Of a stretch of DNA of 64,000 nt, positions 29,387 to 38,383 are shown one piece after another; position 1 is the first letter of the stretch, and each line of letters begins with the position of its first letter. A program made the translations under genes and the position numbers. The notes below the pieces were generated by a model that saw only the letters and a list, made by a program, of their open reading frames with translations, did not search any database and had not been told where the DNA came from. The DNA is from Vagococcus carniphilus (GTDB lineage Bacteria > Bacillota > Bacilli > Lactobacillales > Vagococcaceae), in the NCBI RefSeq assembly GCF_014397115.1, contig NZ_CP060720.1:1938001-2002000 (forward strand), written 5' to 3'.

Positions 29387-30764
29387 AATTTTTTCCCCCT
29401 TGTTTTTCATTCGGCTTAATGAAAAAACTAAAAATTATTGTTACTAATGGAAGTGTGTAGCAAAATATAGCATAAGGTAGATACTGAATTGTTGGTACTC
29501 CTAATGCACTAGAAATAAATACAGCACTTACTCCCCACGGTATCAGCGGATTTGTTGTACTTCCGGCATCACATAAAGTACGTGATAAGTAAGCAGGTGA
29601 AATAGATTGTTTTGTAAAACTATTTTTAAAAGCTTCTCCAGGGAGTATGATTGATAAATACTGTTCTCCAATTAATACGTTTACCACAATTGCAACTAAT
29701 GACGTAATACCTATTAATTTAGATGGTGTATTTAGCAGCTCTTCCATTTTCTTGAGTATTATATCAATAACACCTGTCTTTATCAATAATCCTCCTAAAG
29801 TTAAAGCAAGTAAGATTAATGAAATAGACCACATCATACTCTGAATACCTCCTCTTGATAGTAGCTTGTCAATTAATTCGTTTCCCGTATTAGAAACATA
29901 ACCATCTTGAATCCAACTACCTATTTCAGCTATTGAGGCACTCTTTCCAAAACAATTTTGTAACATAATTGAAAAAATAAGATTAAAGAAAATAGTTGGT
30001 ATTGCCGGCACTTTCTTCCATGCACAAAAAAACAAAAGTCCGATTGGAAGAAGCATTATGGGTGAAATCATAAAATTTTCCTTCAAACCAGTCGTAAGAA
30101 TCTCCATTTCTGAGAGTTTCGAACCTCCACTTCCGCTTCGACTCGCGAAAGTAAAATAGATAAAAGAAATAACAGCTGCTGGTAAAACTGTTTTTAACTC
30201 CATTTTCAAGTGAGTAAAAATATCAATGTTAGCAGTCGCTGCTGATAAATTGGCAGTATCTGATAAAGGTGAGATAACATTTCCTAAAAAAGCGCCAGAT
30301 ACAATAGCTCCTGTTGTGATTGCTAAATCAAATCCCATCATTTGCCCCATTCCGATAAAGGCAACACCAATTGTGGAAATAGTTGTAAACGAACTCCCTA
30401 CTGCCGCTCCAACAATTCCGCAAATGAAAAAGATAGCTACTAAAAAAAACTTAGGTGATAAAAATGAGAATCCATAAACCATAATCGTTGGAATCGTTCC
30501 TGAAGCTATCCAAATACTTATTAAAGACCCAATTAAAATAAAAAGAATAATCGGTATTAATCCAGGAGTAATACCAGAAATAATCCCTTCATTTAAATCA
30601 CTCCAGGACATTTTTTTATAAATCATAAAAAGAATTAATACAAAAATAGCACCTAAAATGCCTACATGTGCTGGTAACTTGTAACCAATAATACTTATCC
30701 CTATAAGTAACAAAATACTTACTATCAAGAACACTGCTTCTTTAAACGTGACTGCTTTTTTCAT
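29376..30764 (-). CDS. nhaC: NhaC-family Na+/H+ antiporter of the tyramine cluster
   Basis: This 462-residue membrane protein has about twelve hydrophobic segments and NhaC features, including GAFLGNVISPLSDTANLSAATA and CDAGSTTNPLIPWG. NhaC antiporters exchange Na+ for H+ and help pH homeostasis. Its place after tdcA is as in known tyramine gene clusters of enterococci and lactobacilli. A stem-loop terminator between tdcA and nhaC should make its expression lower than that of tdcA. AAGGGG precedes ATG 30764. Confidence 0.9.
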   Translation of the reverse strand: MKKAVTFKEAVFLIVSILLLIGISIIGYKLPAHVGILGAIFVLILFMIYKKMSWSDLNEGIISGITPGLIPIILFILIGSLISIWIASGTIPTIMVYGFSFLSPKFFLVAIFFICGIVGAAVGSSFTTISTIGVAFIGMGQMMGFDLAITTGAIVSGAFLGNVISPLSDTANLSAATANIDIFTHLKMELKTVLPAAVISFIYFTFASRSGSGGSKLSEMEILTTGLKENFMISPIMLLPIGLLFFCAWKKVPAIPTIFFNLIFSIMLQNCFGKSASIAEIGSWIQDGYVSNTGNELIDKLLSRGGIQSMMWSISLILLALTLGGLLIKTGVIDIILKKMEELLNTPSKLIGITSLVAIVVNVLIGEQYLSIILPGEAFKNSFTKQSISPAYLSRTLCDAGSTTNPLIPWGVSAVFISSALGVPTIQYLPYAIFCYTLPLVTIIFSFFIKPNEKQGGKNYEN

Positions 30765-30803
30765 AGATTACCCCTTTTAATCCATTTTTTTCAAAAACCG
30801 GTA

Positions 30804-30836
30804 AAAACCAATGCAGATAGTTCATACATTGGTTTT
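30804..30836 (-). terminator. intercistronic terminator between tdcA and nhaC
   Basis: Arms AAAACCAATG (30804-30813) and CATTGGTTTT (30827-30836); TTTTT lies at the 3' side on the minus strand. Probably a partial terminator. Confidence 0.7.
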
Positions 30837-30850
30837 CACCCATTATTTAA

Positions 30851-32713
30851 TTATGCTTTATAGATTGATTCTAGCTTGCTTTGAATAGCTGTTTTAATTT
30901 TTTCAGAATACTCAGCAAATACTTTTTCATCGTAAGCGTATGGTGACATAGCTGAAGCTCTTAAAATAGTCACTTTTTCTTCTTTTTCCCATTCTTCAAT
31001 CGAAAAACCTAAACTTTGAACAAATGCTAAAGGACTATTACCATAATCTGGCACAGCAAAATCAGTATGTGATGTGATAAATTCGTTATGATAAGTACCA
31101 CCTTTAGCATATGAAGCGTAACTATAGAACTCTTCATTCAATTCGTTCATTTTAGCTAAATCAGTATTTCCTTTTTCATTGAATACGTAATCTACCATGT
31201 TGAAATCAGGACGAGTTAACGCATGCATTTCAATAATTTTATCTTCAACTTTAAACTCTAAACCATCAATAAAATTGTAGAATCTAAATGCTCCCTCAAT
31301 ACTTGCACCAATTAATTTCCCAAATCCAGTCACATTAAGAGGTAAAGTACGATGTGCTGCCCATACAGCTGCAGCAGTTGCTCCTGCTTTAGATCCTTCT
31401 AAGATATAAGCACCTAGTAATGCTGGAATGTCTGCTCCTTTTTTGAAAACATAAGTGGCAAAATAAGAAATCATATCGCGCATTCTAACATCTTTAATAA
31501 CAACGCCACCTGCAGAATAAGGAACATAACCCATTTTATGTGGATCAATTGTGACAGACTCACAATCTTCAATTGCTTTAAAAGAGTTATAAACTTCTTT
31601 TGTTAACCAATGATTTTCGCCTTGGAAGATATTGTATTCAGCATAAACGTCATTAATTTTTTCAAATGGAATAAATTCATCATTTTCATCTAAGAAAATA
31701 GAACGACCATATCCTCCGTAAGCCGCATCAACGTGGATATAGAAATAAATGCCTTCTTTAGCTAATTTTTCACGTAAAGCAACAATTTCATCAACACGGT
31801 CGATTTGACCTTCTTCGGTAGAACCTACCACTGCTACTACCCCTAATGTTGGAATTCCTTCTTTAGCTAAACCGCGAATTGTTTCTTCTAATTTTTCAAC
31901 ATCCATACGGTATTCATTGTCTACATCAGCAGCTACTACTTGATCTAAACCAACACCAATAATATCGGCAGATTTTAACCAAGAATAATGTTTCGTTTGT
32001 GGAACAATCCATTTTCCTAATTTTTCAAGGTTTTTACCACTTCTAGCAGTTCTTTCTTTGATTTCATCATATTTATCTTGATGTTGATCTAGGATATCTA
32101 AAACTTCTTCCACTGACATATTTAGTAATTCCCAATCAGTTTTACCAGCTACTTCCTCTGGTACGATTTCTTTAATCGCAAGTGGAGCTGATTTAAAGTT
32201 ACGTGCATACCAAATACCTTCTAAGTTAGCAATAGAGCCATCACAAGCAATATGTCCCCAACCATTTTTATAACTCATTAAAGTAGCAAAATCTAAGCCA
32301 ACTTCTTCTTCCATTTTTGATGTTGCTGGAGATGATTCATAGGCTACATTGTTACCATTCCAAAGCATTGCTGCGTTGTATGCAATAATAGAAGGCATTA
32401 ATGTTTCTGAATTCATATGTCCCCAGAAACGACCTGCTGAATGCCAAGGAAGTGAGTCAGTTCTTAAACGAGAACTTAACACATTAAAAACTTGCTCCAT
32501 ATTATTAACAGTGTGTTGGAAAGATTCTTCTGATCTGTCGTGAGGCGTGATAACTGGTAAATCTTGAGCCATGTAGTTTTGTCTCCAACCTACATGCTCA
32601 TCTACCATACGGTTCATAATTCGTTTATAGATATCTACGTTTTCGCCCTTGTCTCCTAAAAATAAAGCTTTTAAATTTGTATCTGTTGGATCGATTATTT
32701 TTTTATCTATCAT
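30851..32713 (-). CDS. tdcA: tyrosine decarboxylase
   Basis: This PLP enzyme converts tyrosine to tyramine and CO2, consuming a proton and so aiding acid resistance and energy gain through tyrosine/tyramine exchange. The 620 residues match the enterococcal tyrosine decarboxylase along their length as I recall it: [41 protein letters not shown] and the PLP lysine in [17 protein letters not shown]. The family distinction from glutamate decarboxylase is clear from length and these segments. AAGGGG lies upstream of ATG 32713. It follows tyrP by 22 bp. Phenylalanine may be a poor second substrate, as in known relatives. Confidence 0.95.
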   Translation of the reverse strand: MIDKKIIDPTDTNLKALFLGDKGENVDIYKRIMNRMVDEHVGWRQNYMAQDLPVITPHDRSEESFQHTVNNMEQVFNVLSSRLRTDSLPWHSAGRFWGHMNSETLMPSIIAYNAAMLWNGNNVAYESSPATSKMEEEVGLDFATLMSYKNGWGHIACDGSIANLEGIWYARNFKSAPLAIKEIVPEEVAGKTDWELLNMSVEEVLDILDQHQDKYDEIKERTARSGKNLEKLGKWIVPQTKHYSWLKSADIIGVGLDQVVAADVDNEYRMDVEKLEETIRGLAKEGIPTLGVVAVVGSTEEGQIDRVDEIVALREKLAKEGIYFYIHVDAAYGGYGRSIFLDENDEFIPFEKINDVYAEYNIFQGENHWLTKEVYNSFKAIEDCESVTIDPHKMGYVPYSAGGVVIKDVRMRDMISYFATYVFKKGADIPALLGAYILEGSKAGATAAAVWAAHRTLPLNVTGFGKLIGASIEGAFRFYNFIDGLEFKVEDKIIEMHALTRPDFNMVDYVFNEKGNTDLAKMNELNEEFYSYASYAKGGTYHNEFITSHTDFAVPDYGNSPLAFVQSLGFSIEEWEKEEKVTILRASAMSPYAYDEKVFAEYSEKIKTAIQSKLESIYKA

Positions 32714-32735
32714 GCTTGTTTTCCCCTTTTAATTC

Positions 32736-34145
32736 TTATTTCTTCTTCCATGAATCTTTTTTATTTTTATATATCAGTAAAGCTACTCCTACCATAATTA
32801 GAGTTGCTACTGTTTGGTAAATCACATAAATAACTCGTTGACTTTCTCCAACTGAAGCTGGTGGGATTAGACTTACTGCAATTGTTAATACCACACTAAG
32901 GATGGCAATTCCTGAAACAAACCACATTAATCCATTTCCTTTTGCACCTAATCTAAATGGTCTTGTAATATCAGGCATTTTGTAACGTAATTTAATAGCT
33001 GAAATTGAAATTAATAAGTAGACAACACAATAAAGAATAGTTGTTGTAATAGTTATAATTAGAAAAGCCGCACTGACATCTGGAATAACAGCGTATAACA
33101 ATGACACAATTGAAATAACAACTGCTTGTGTTAAAACAATATTAATTGGAATACCTTGTTTGTTACGTTTTTGGAAAAACGGTGGGAGATTTCCTTCATC
33201 AGCAACTTTTACCATAGATTTACTTGGTCCTAAAACCCATGCACTTAATTGAACCAAAACACCAATTAAAATCATTAAAGAAATGATATTATTAAAAATA
33301 GCTGGAACACCTAAATCTTCTGTCATTATGACAAAGGGTTGAGTGATATTAGCTAAATTCATTTCTCCTGCTGGAACCGAGTTAGCAACTGTTAAACCAG
33401 CTACTAAATTAAAAACAACTAAAATCAAAACTGATACAATAACAGCAATCGGATAATTCTTTTTAGGATTATCAATGTTGTTTGCGTGAACAGATGAAAT
33501 TTCGACACCTGCAAAAATAAAAATAATACCTGTTAAAGTTGGTAAACTACCTAAATCACTTAAATCTGGCAACAATTTATCCACTGAAAAATCTGCTAAG
33601 TAACCAGCTGGATTAATGCCATTTTTTACTGTATAAGCAATTCCTAAAACAACTAATGCAATAAAAGGTATATAAACACCAATTACAGCACCCCAATCTC
33701 CTGCGATTTTTACCATGTCAAATTTTAAATTTAAAATAGTAATTACCCAGTAAGATATTAAAATCATAGCTAGTATAAATAAACTATTTTCACCAAGTTC
33801 TGGTTTATTAATCACATAACCTAAAAGCACGCCCACAGTTGAAGCAACCATTACCATGCCAAAAAACATTTGAACCCATAGTAACCATGAGGTAACAAAC
33901 CCCCATTTTTCACCTAAAGCATTTTTTACCCAAACTTGCGGACCGCCTTCTTCAGGCCATGCTGTAGATAACTCAGCAGACATTAATGCAATCGGTAACG
34001 CAAACGCACAAGCTGCAATCAACATATAAAATATTTGTGTCCAACCTGTTGAAGCTAATGTTGGAACACTTCTTACTGTTCCAAAAAAAGCCATGGTAAT
34101 TCCTATTAATCCGACTAAAGATAATTTCTTACTTCCTTGACTCAC
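32736..34145 (-). CDS. tyrP: tyrosine/tyramine antiporter of the APC family
   Basis: TyrP imports tyrosine in exchange for tyramine, which generates a membrane potential. The protein has about twelve membrane helices and APC features: SLVGLIGITMAFFGTVRSVPTLA in helix 1 and SAELSTAWPEEGGPQVWV. I favour the GTG start at 34145 (VSQGSKKLSL, 469 residues), since GAAGGG lies seven bases upstream. The frame extends to an ATG at 34202 that would add 19 untypical residues. Here tyrP precedes tdcA, whereas enterococcal clusters usually read tyrS-tdcA-tyrP. Confidence 0.9.
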   Translation of the reverse strand: MSQGSKKLSLVGLIGITMAFFGTVRSVPTLASTGWTQIFYMLIAACAFALPIALMSAELSTAWPEEGGPQVWVKNALGEKWGFVTSWLLWVQMFFGMVMVASTVGVLLGYVINKPELGENSLFILAMILISYWVITILNLKFDMVKIAGDWGAVIGVYIPFIALVVLGIAYTVKNGINPAGYLADFSVDKLLPDLSDLGSLPTLTGIIFIFAGVEISSVHANNIDNPKKNYPIAVIVSVLILVVFNLVAGLTVANSVPAGEMNLANITQPFVIMTEDLGVPAIFNNIISLMILIGVLVQLSAWVLGPSKSMVKVADEGNLPPFFQKRNKQGIPINIVLTQAVVISIVSLLYAVIPDVSAAFLIITITTTILYCVVYLLISISAIKLRYKMPDITRPFRLGAKGNGLMWFVSGIAILSVVLTIAVSLIPPASVGESQRVIYVIYQTVATLIMVGVALLIYKNKKDSWKKK

Positions 34146-34229
34146 TTGTTTTCCCTTCTTCCCTTTAATGCACATACTTTCACTAAATCTTGTCATTATC
34201 ATTAGGCCTAATTAATAACAAAAAAATTC

Positions 34230-34253
34230 ATCGCGAAAAGATTTAACGCTGAT
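34230..34253. promoter_or_regulatory. imperfect palindrome upstream of tyrP
   Basis: ATCGCGAAAAG-ATTTAACGCTGAT forms an imperfect inverted repeat (ATC-GCG at one end, CGC-TGAT at the other) about 85 bp upstream of the tyrP GTG. A second related element lies at 34340. Possible operator; no known regulator is assigned. Confidence 0.35.
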
Positions 34254-34339
34254 AAGTATAGGAGTCATGAAGATTACTTTCATTAAAAAAATAAGATTTC
34301 TATGAGAAGAAAATGAGAAAAAAGAATAGATTGATACAC

Positions 34340-34357
34340 GCTTTTTCGCGTTAAAGC
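34340..34357. promoter_or_regulatory. second imperfect palindrome in the tyrP-tyrS interval
   Basis: GCTTT-TTCGCGTT-AAAGC. It shares CTTTTTCGCG/GCGTTAAA words with the element at 34230-34253 read on the opposite strand. Confidence 0.35.
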
Positions 34358-34510
34358 TTGAAATCGATACCCTGTTAAATAGATGATTTTGATTGATTTT
34401 TCAACATTTTTTCATAATTTTTCACAAATAACTTGTTTTAAACATTAAGCTATATTAGAGAACTTTCATTTTTTACTCATCATTTTTTATTAATTTCTTT
34501 TAAAAATAAT

Positions 34511-34539
34511 TTGACAAAAAATTGTTTTTGTTTTAGCAT
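34511..34539 (+). promoter_or_regulatory. tyrS promoter
   Basis: TTGACA (34511-34516), 17-bp spacer, TAGCAT (34534-34539); it lies just upstream of the T-box leader. Confidence 0.65.
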
Positions 34540-34795
34540 GAAAAGTATCAAAAGAGAAACACTTGATAACATTGAACGAAGTAGTTGATTATCCCTGTTT
34601 ATAGAGAGTCAAAGGTTGCTGGAATTTGACACAAATAATCAAGCGAATTACATTCAATTAGCCTTTTTTTCAAGCGGTTAGTTACCGATACAGAACTTTA
34701 AGAGGTGTCTTATTTAATGACACAATTTGGGTGGTACCACGGAAATGATTATTTCGTCCCTATAGAGCATACGTCTCTATAGGGACTTTTTTTAT
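34540..34795 (+). promoter_or_regulatory. T-box riboswitch controlling tyrS
   Basis: The conserved T-box core GGGTGGTACCACGG is at 34729-34742. The stem I features AGAGAG and GGTTGCTGGAA lie at about 34605-34625. A TAC codon at 34649-34651 (in GCGAATTACATTC) is the probable specifier for tyrosine. The terminator is the perfect stem GTCCCTATAGAG (34756-34767)/CTCTATAGGGAC (34775-34786) with a T run. Uncharged tRNA-Tyr should stabilise the antiterminator and turn on tyrS. Specifier assignment fits the downstream gene but was not folded. Confidence 0.92.
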
Positions 34796-34819
34796 ATAAA
34801 AAGAAAGGGTGTTTTAACG

Positions 34820-36088
34820 ATGACAACAAATATTATTGATGAATTAATGTGGCGTGATGCAGTAAATCAACAAACAGATGCAGAAGGTTTACGTGAATAT
34901 GTAGAAAAAAATAAAATCTCATTATACTGTGGGGTAGATCCTACAGGTGATAGTATGCATATTGGACATTTAATTCCTTTTATGATGCTAAAAAGATTCC
35001 AAGCATTCGGACATCATCCATACATAGTAATCGGTGGAGCTACTGGTACAATTGGAGACCCTAGTGGACGTACAAGTGAACGTCAACTACAAACAATGGA
35101 GCAAGTACAACACAATGTGGATTGCTTAACTAATCAAATGAAACATTTATTTTTTGATGAAAAAAATGAACAACAATTAAGTATGGTCAATAACTACGAC
35201 TGGACAAAAGATCTTTCTTTACTTGATTTTTTACGTGATTACGGTAAAAACTTCAATATTAATACAATGCTTGCTAAAGATATTGTTTCTAGTCGTCTTG
35301 AAACAGGTATTTCATTTACTGAATTCACTTACCAAATACTACAATCAATGGATTACCTACATCTTTTCCGTCACCATGATGTTCGTTTACAAATTGGTGG
35401 AGCAGATCAATGGGGAAATATTACAGCTGGACTTGATTTAATTCGTAAAAAAGAAGGCGCTGAAGCACAAGCATTTGGTCTTACTATTCCACTAATGTTA
35501 AAATCTGATGGAACTAAGTTTGGTAAAACAGCCGGTGGAGCTATCTGGTTAGATCCAGAAAAAACATCACCATACGAATTCTACCAATTCTGGTTAAACC
35601 AAGATGATCGTGATGTTATCAAATACTTAAAATTCTTTACTTTCTTAACCCAAGAAGAAATTCAAGCGTTAGAAGAAAAAGTTGCTACTGAACCACATAA
35701 AAGAGAAGCTCAAAAAACACTAGCACGTGAAATGACAATCTTCGTTCACAGTGAAGAAGCATTAAAAGATGCGTTAACTATTACAGACGCACTTTTCTCT
35801 GGTGACGTTAAACAATTAACAGCTCACCAAATTGAAGATGGCTTTAAAAATATGCCGACAGAAACAATTGGTAAAGAAACTAAAAACATTGTTGATTGGT
35901 TAGTTGATACAAAAATTGAACCATCAAAACGTCAAGCTCGTGAAGATGTAACAAATGGGGCTATCTCTATCAATGGTGATAAAATCACTGATACATCTGT
36001 TGATATTACTTCTGATCTATCTATTGATGATAAATTTATTATTGTTAGAAAAGGTAAGAAAAAATATACTTTAATTAAATTAGCCTAA
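34820..36088 (+). CDS. tyrS: tyrosyl-tRNA synthetase
   Basis: TyrS charges tRNA-Tyr. The 422-residue class I enzyme has the HIGH motif in DPTGDSMHIGHLIPF (about 41-55), the tyrosine-binding GGADQWGNI, the KMSKS-like KFGKTA and a C-terminal S4 RNA-binding domain (about 355-420). It lies divergent from the tyrosine decarboxylase genes and behind a T-box. This is the arrangement of the tyrosine-responsive TyrRS of tyramine producers. Whether a second, housekeeping tyrS exists elsewhere cannot be seen here. Confidence 0.96.
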   Translation: MTTNIIDELMWRDAVNQQTDAEGLREYVEKNKISLYCGVDPTGDSMHIGHLIPFMMLKRFQAFGHHPYIVIGGATGTIGDPSGRTSERQLQTMEQVQHNVDCLTNQMKHLFFDEKNEQQLSMVNNYDWTKDLSLLDFLRDYGKNFNINTMLAKDIVSSRLETGISFTEFTYQILQSMDYLHLFRHHDVRLQIGGADQWGNITAGLDLIRKKEGAEAQAFGLTIPLMLKSDGTKFGKTAGGAIWLDPEKTSPYEFYQFWLNQDDRDVIKYLKFFTFLTQEEIQALEEKVATEPHKREAQKTLAREMTIFVHSEEALKDALTITDALFSGDVKQLTAHQIEDGFKNMPTETIGKETKNIVDWLVDTKIEPSKRQAREDVTNGAISINGDKITDTSVDITSDLSIDDKFIIVRKGKKKYTLIKLA

Positions 36089-36090
36089 TA

Positions 36091-36138
36091 AAAATAGACC
36101 TCTGATAAAGTGTAATCACTTTAATCAGAGGCCTATTT
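36091..36138. terminator. bidirectional terminator after tyrS
   Basis: Long stem AATAGACCTCTGAT-AAAGTG (36094-36112 region) with CACTTTAATCAGAGG-CCTATT, between convergent genes. Confidence 0.8.
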
Positions 36139-36147
36139 TGTTGTCAT

Positions 36148-36408
36148 CTATTTAATTTTTAAAATTTTTTTACTAAAGATAAAAAAGACAGTCATAATAC
36201 CGTTTAAACTTGCCATCATCAATAAACTAAATGAAGATATTTCAAATAGTGTTGAACAAATTAAGCTATAACTTAAAATGAATAAAAAACCTAACCAACC
36301 AATCACATCTAAAAATTCATGTTTTTCTAATTTTCCATTTGTTTGAAGTAAAAATAATCCCATAATAATTAACGCAATAAACTGTGTTAATAAAATACTT
36401 TCTAGCAT
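36148..36408 (-). CDS. small membrane protein of unknown function
   Basis: The 86 residues from ATG 36408 (MLESILLTQF) contain three hydrophobic helices (about 4-22, 33-52 and 56-76) and end in a basic tail. I do not recognise the family. AGGGGTGG lies close before ATG 36408; the frame extends ten residues further without a ribosome site. It is convergent with tyrS and divergent from the potassium transporter gene. Confidence 0.65.
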   Translation of the reverse strand: MLESILLTQFIALIIMGLFLLQTNGKLEKHEFLDVIGWLGFLFILSYSLICSTLFEISSFSLLMMASLNGIMTVFFIFSKKILKIK

Positions 36409-36545
36409 TTTACCACCCCTTCTTACTCTAATTATCATTATAAACTATTCTAATTTTAACGACATCCGTCAGAAGTCTGATATTTTTTTGTCTTTTCATT
36501 TTAGTCTTGATATACTGATTTCAATGAATAAAAAAGGAGGTAACT

Positions 36546-37949
36546 ATGTCTAAAAAGAAATGGTCTTTATTTTATCTTAGAAGAAGTGGTAATAAATTTG
36601 TTAATACTCATTTATCAACCATTCAAATTATATTCTCTTATTATGTTCTAATGACTTTGGTATCTTTCGTTTTATTGAGCCTTCCTTTTTTTCACCGAGA
36701 TAATGTGACTGTTTCGATGTTTGATATGCTTTTTATGGCTATTAGTACAGTTAGTGTAACTGGTTTGAGTACTTTTAATATCAACGAGGTATTTAATGAA
36801 CGAGGCGTTATTTTACTTGAAATTCTTTTTCAAATAGGTGGTTTAGGAATTATGATGTTTTCAACCTTTTTCTTTATCCTCTCCAGAAAAAGAATCTCAC
36901 TCAAAAGACGTCAACTTATTATGACAGATATGAACCAACCTAGATTAAGCGGTAGTGTTAAATTAATCAAAAATACGGTTTATACTCTATTAATCATTCA
37001 ATTTATTTTTGGGATTATTTTTTCTCTAAGATTTTATTTTTCAGGCCATCATCCAACAATCGGAGAAGCAACTTTCCAAGGATTCTATCAATCAATTTCT
37101 GCTGTAACTAACTCAGGTTTTGATGTCACAGGCTCCTCTGCTACTCCCTATGCAACAGATTACTTATTTATTTCTATTTTAATAATCTTAATTATGATAG
37201 GAGGAATTGGTTTTCCAGTTATTATGGAAATCAAAGAATGGCTACTTTACCGAAGAGGAAAAAATGATTTACCCTTTCGCTTTTCATTATTTAGTAAATT
37301 AGCTATTAGTATTTATTTAATTCTATTTGTTTTTGGGACACTTTCAATTTATCTTTTAGAAAGAAACCATTTATTCTCGAGTATGCCTGAAAGTCAAAAA
37401 TGGATGACTTCCATGTTTTACTCAACAACAACAAGAAATGCTGGTCTTCAAATGCATGACTTAAGCTCTTTTCAAACACCTACGCTACTTCTCTTTTCAA
37501 TGCTTATGTTCATTGGTTGTAGCCCAAGCTCAGTTGGTGGTGGGGTTCGAACAACTACCATCGCTATTCTAGGTCTTTATATGCTTTCTTTTGTTAAAGG
37601 GGAAGAAAATGTTACTATTTTCAGCCGTAGAATCCAAGATAGAGACATAAAAAAAGCTGTTGTTGTTTTTAACTTATCTATTGCCATGTGCTTCTTAGCC
37701 GTTTTACTTCTATCCATTACAGAGGATCAACCCATGATTGCAATCATTCTTGAAGTTGCATCAGCTTTTGGGACTACCGGTCTATCTTTAGGCATCACTG
37801 ATGATTTAACAGCAATTGGAAAAGTTATTATTGCTATTTTAATGTTTATCGGTCGAATTGGTATGCTTTATACATTAATGGTCTTTGTTCCAAAAGAACG
37901 ACAAGATCACGGCTACTTATTTCCAAGTGAAAAAATTATTATTGGTTAA
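36546..37949 (+). CDS. ktrB: potassium uptake channel subunit (KtrB/TrkH family)
   Basis: The 467-residue membrane protein has the four-fold M1-P-M2 repeat of Trk/Ktr/HKT channels. The selectivity-filter loops are STVSVTGLS, SAVTNSGFDV, TTTRNAGLQ and ASAFGTTGLSLG, each with the central Gly. It should import K+ together with a cytoplasmic RCK subunit (KtrA), which is not adjacent. AAGGAGG precedes ATG 36546 and a terminator follows. Confidence 0.92.
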   Translation: MSKKKWSLFYLRRSGNKFVNTHLSTIQIIFSYYVLMTLVSFVLLSLPFFHRDNVTVSMFDMLFMAISTVSVTGLSTFNINEVFNERGVILLEILFQIGGLGIMMFSTFFFILSRKRISLKRRQLIMTDMNQPRLSGSVKLIKNTVYTLLIIQFIFGIIFSLRFYFSGHHPTIGEATFQGFYQSISAVTNSGFDVTGSSATPYATDYLFISILIILIMIGGIGFPVIMEIKEWLLYRRGKNDLPFRFSLFSKLAISIYLILFVFGTLSIYLLERNHLFSSMPESQKWMTSMFYSTTTRNAGLQMHDLSSFQTPTLLLFSMLMFIGCSPSSVGGGVRTTTIAILGLYMLSFVKGEENVTIFSRRIQDRDIKKAVVVFNLSIAMCFLAVLLLSITEDQPMIAIILEVASAFGTTGLSLGITDDLTAIGKVIIAILMFIGRIGMLYTLMVFVPKERQDHGYLFPSEKIIIG

Positions 37950-37952
37950 ATT

Positions 37953-37987
37953 AAAAAGCATGAGGAAAATTTTCCTTCATGCTTTTT
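37953..37987. terminator. bidirectional terminator between ktrB and osmC
   Basis: Stem AAAAGCATGAGGAAAA with TTTTCCTTCATGCTTTT between convergent genes; A and T runs at both sides. Confidence 0.8.
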
Positions 37988-37990
37988 TGT

Positions 37991-38383
37991 TTAAATAAAA
38001 TGAACTTTTTCTATTACTTCTATTTTAGGATCTAGTGACTGCATTACGGGGCAATGTTTACCAATTAGTTTTAACCCACGTTCAGCTCTTCCTTGATCTT
38101 TTTCTAAAACTGATAAGTAAAAATTAATTTCAATCGACTTAACAGGCTCACTTTTAATAGCCTCGTCTCTTTCATAATTAATTTCAACATCTTTAAAAGT
38201 ATAATCAATGCGAGAACTATCTAAAATACTTTGGAATACATAAGCACCACACGCGCCAACTGCTGCAACTAGACTTTGCACTGGAGAATACCCCTCCTCA
38301 CGAAGCATTACCCAGTTTCCTGTATCTAAAGGTAACTCCATTCCCTTAGTCCCTTGTACTAATTTAATTTTATCCATTGTCAT
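37991..38383 (-). CDS. OsmC/Ohr-family protein
   Basis: The 130-residue protein has the two conserved cysteines of the OsmC/Ohr fold, in VGACGAYVF and HCPVMQSL. Family members reduce organic hydroperoxides with these thiols. ATG 38383 is chosen; it overlaps the oppF stop as TGATG, and GGAG lies eight bases upstream inside oppF. It is therefore the last gene of the peptide-transporter operon, an unusual partner. YhfA-like members have unknown roles. Confidence 0.87.
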   Translation of the reverse strand: MTMDKIKLVQGTKGMELPLDTGNWVMLREEGYSPVQSLVAAVGACGAYVFQSILDSSRIDYTFKDVEINYERDEAIKSEPVKSIEINFYLSVLEKDQGRAERGLKLIGKHCPVMQSLDPKIEVIEKVHFI

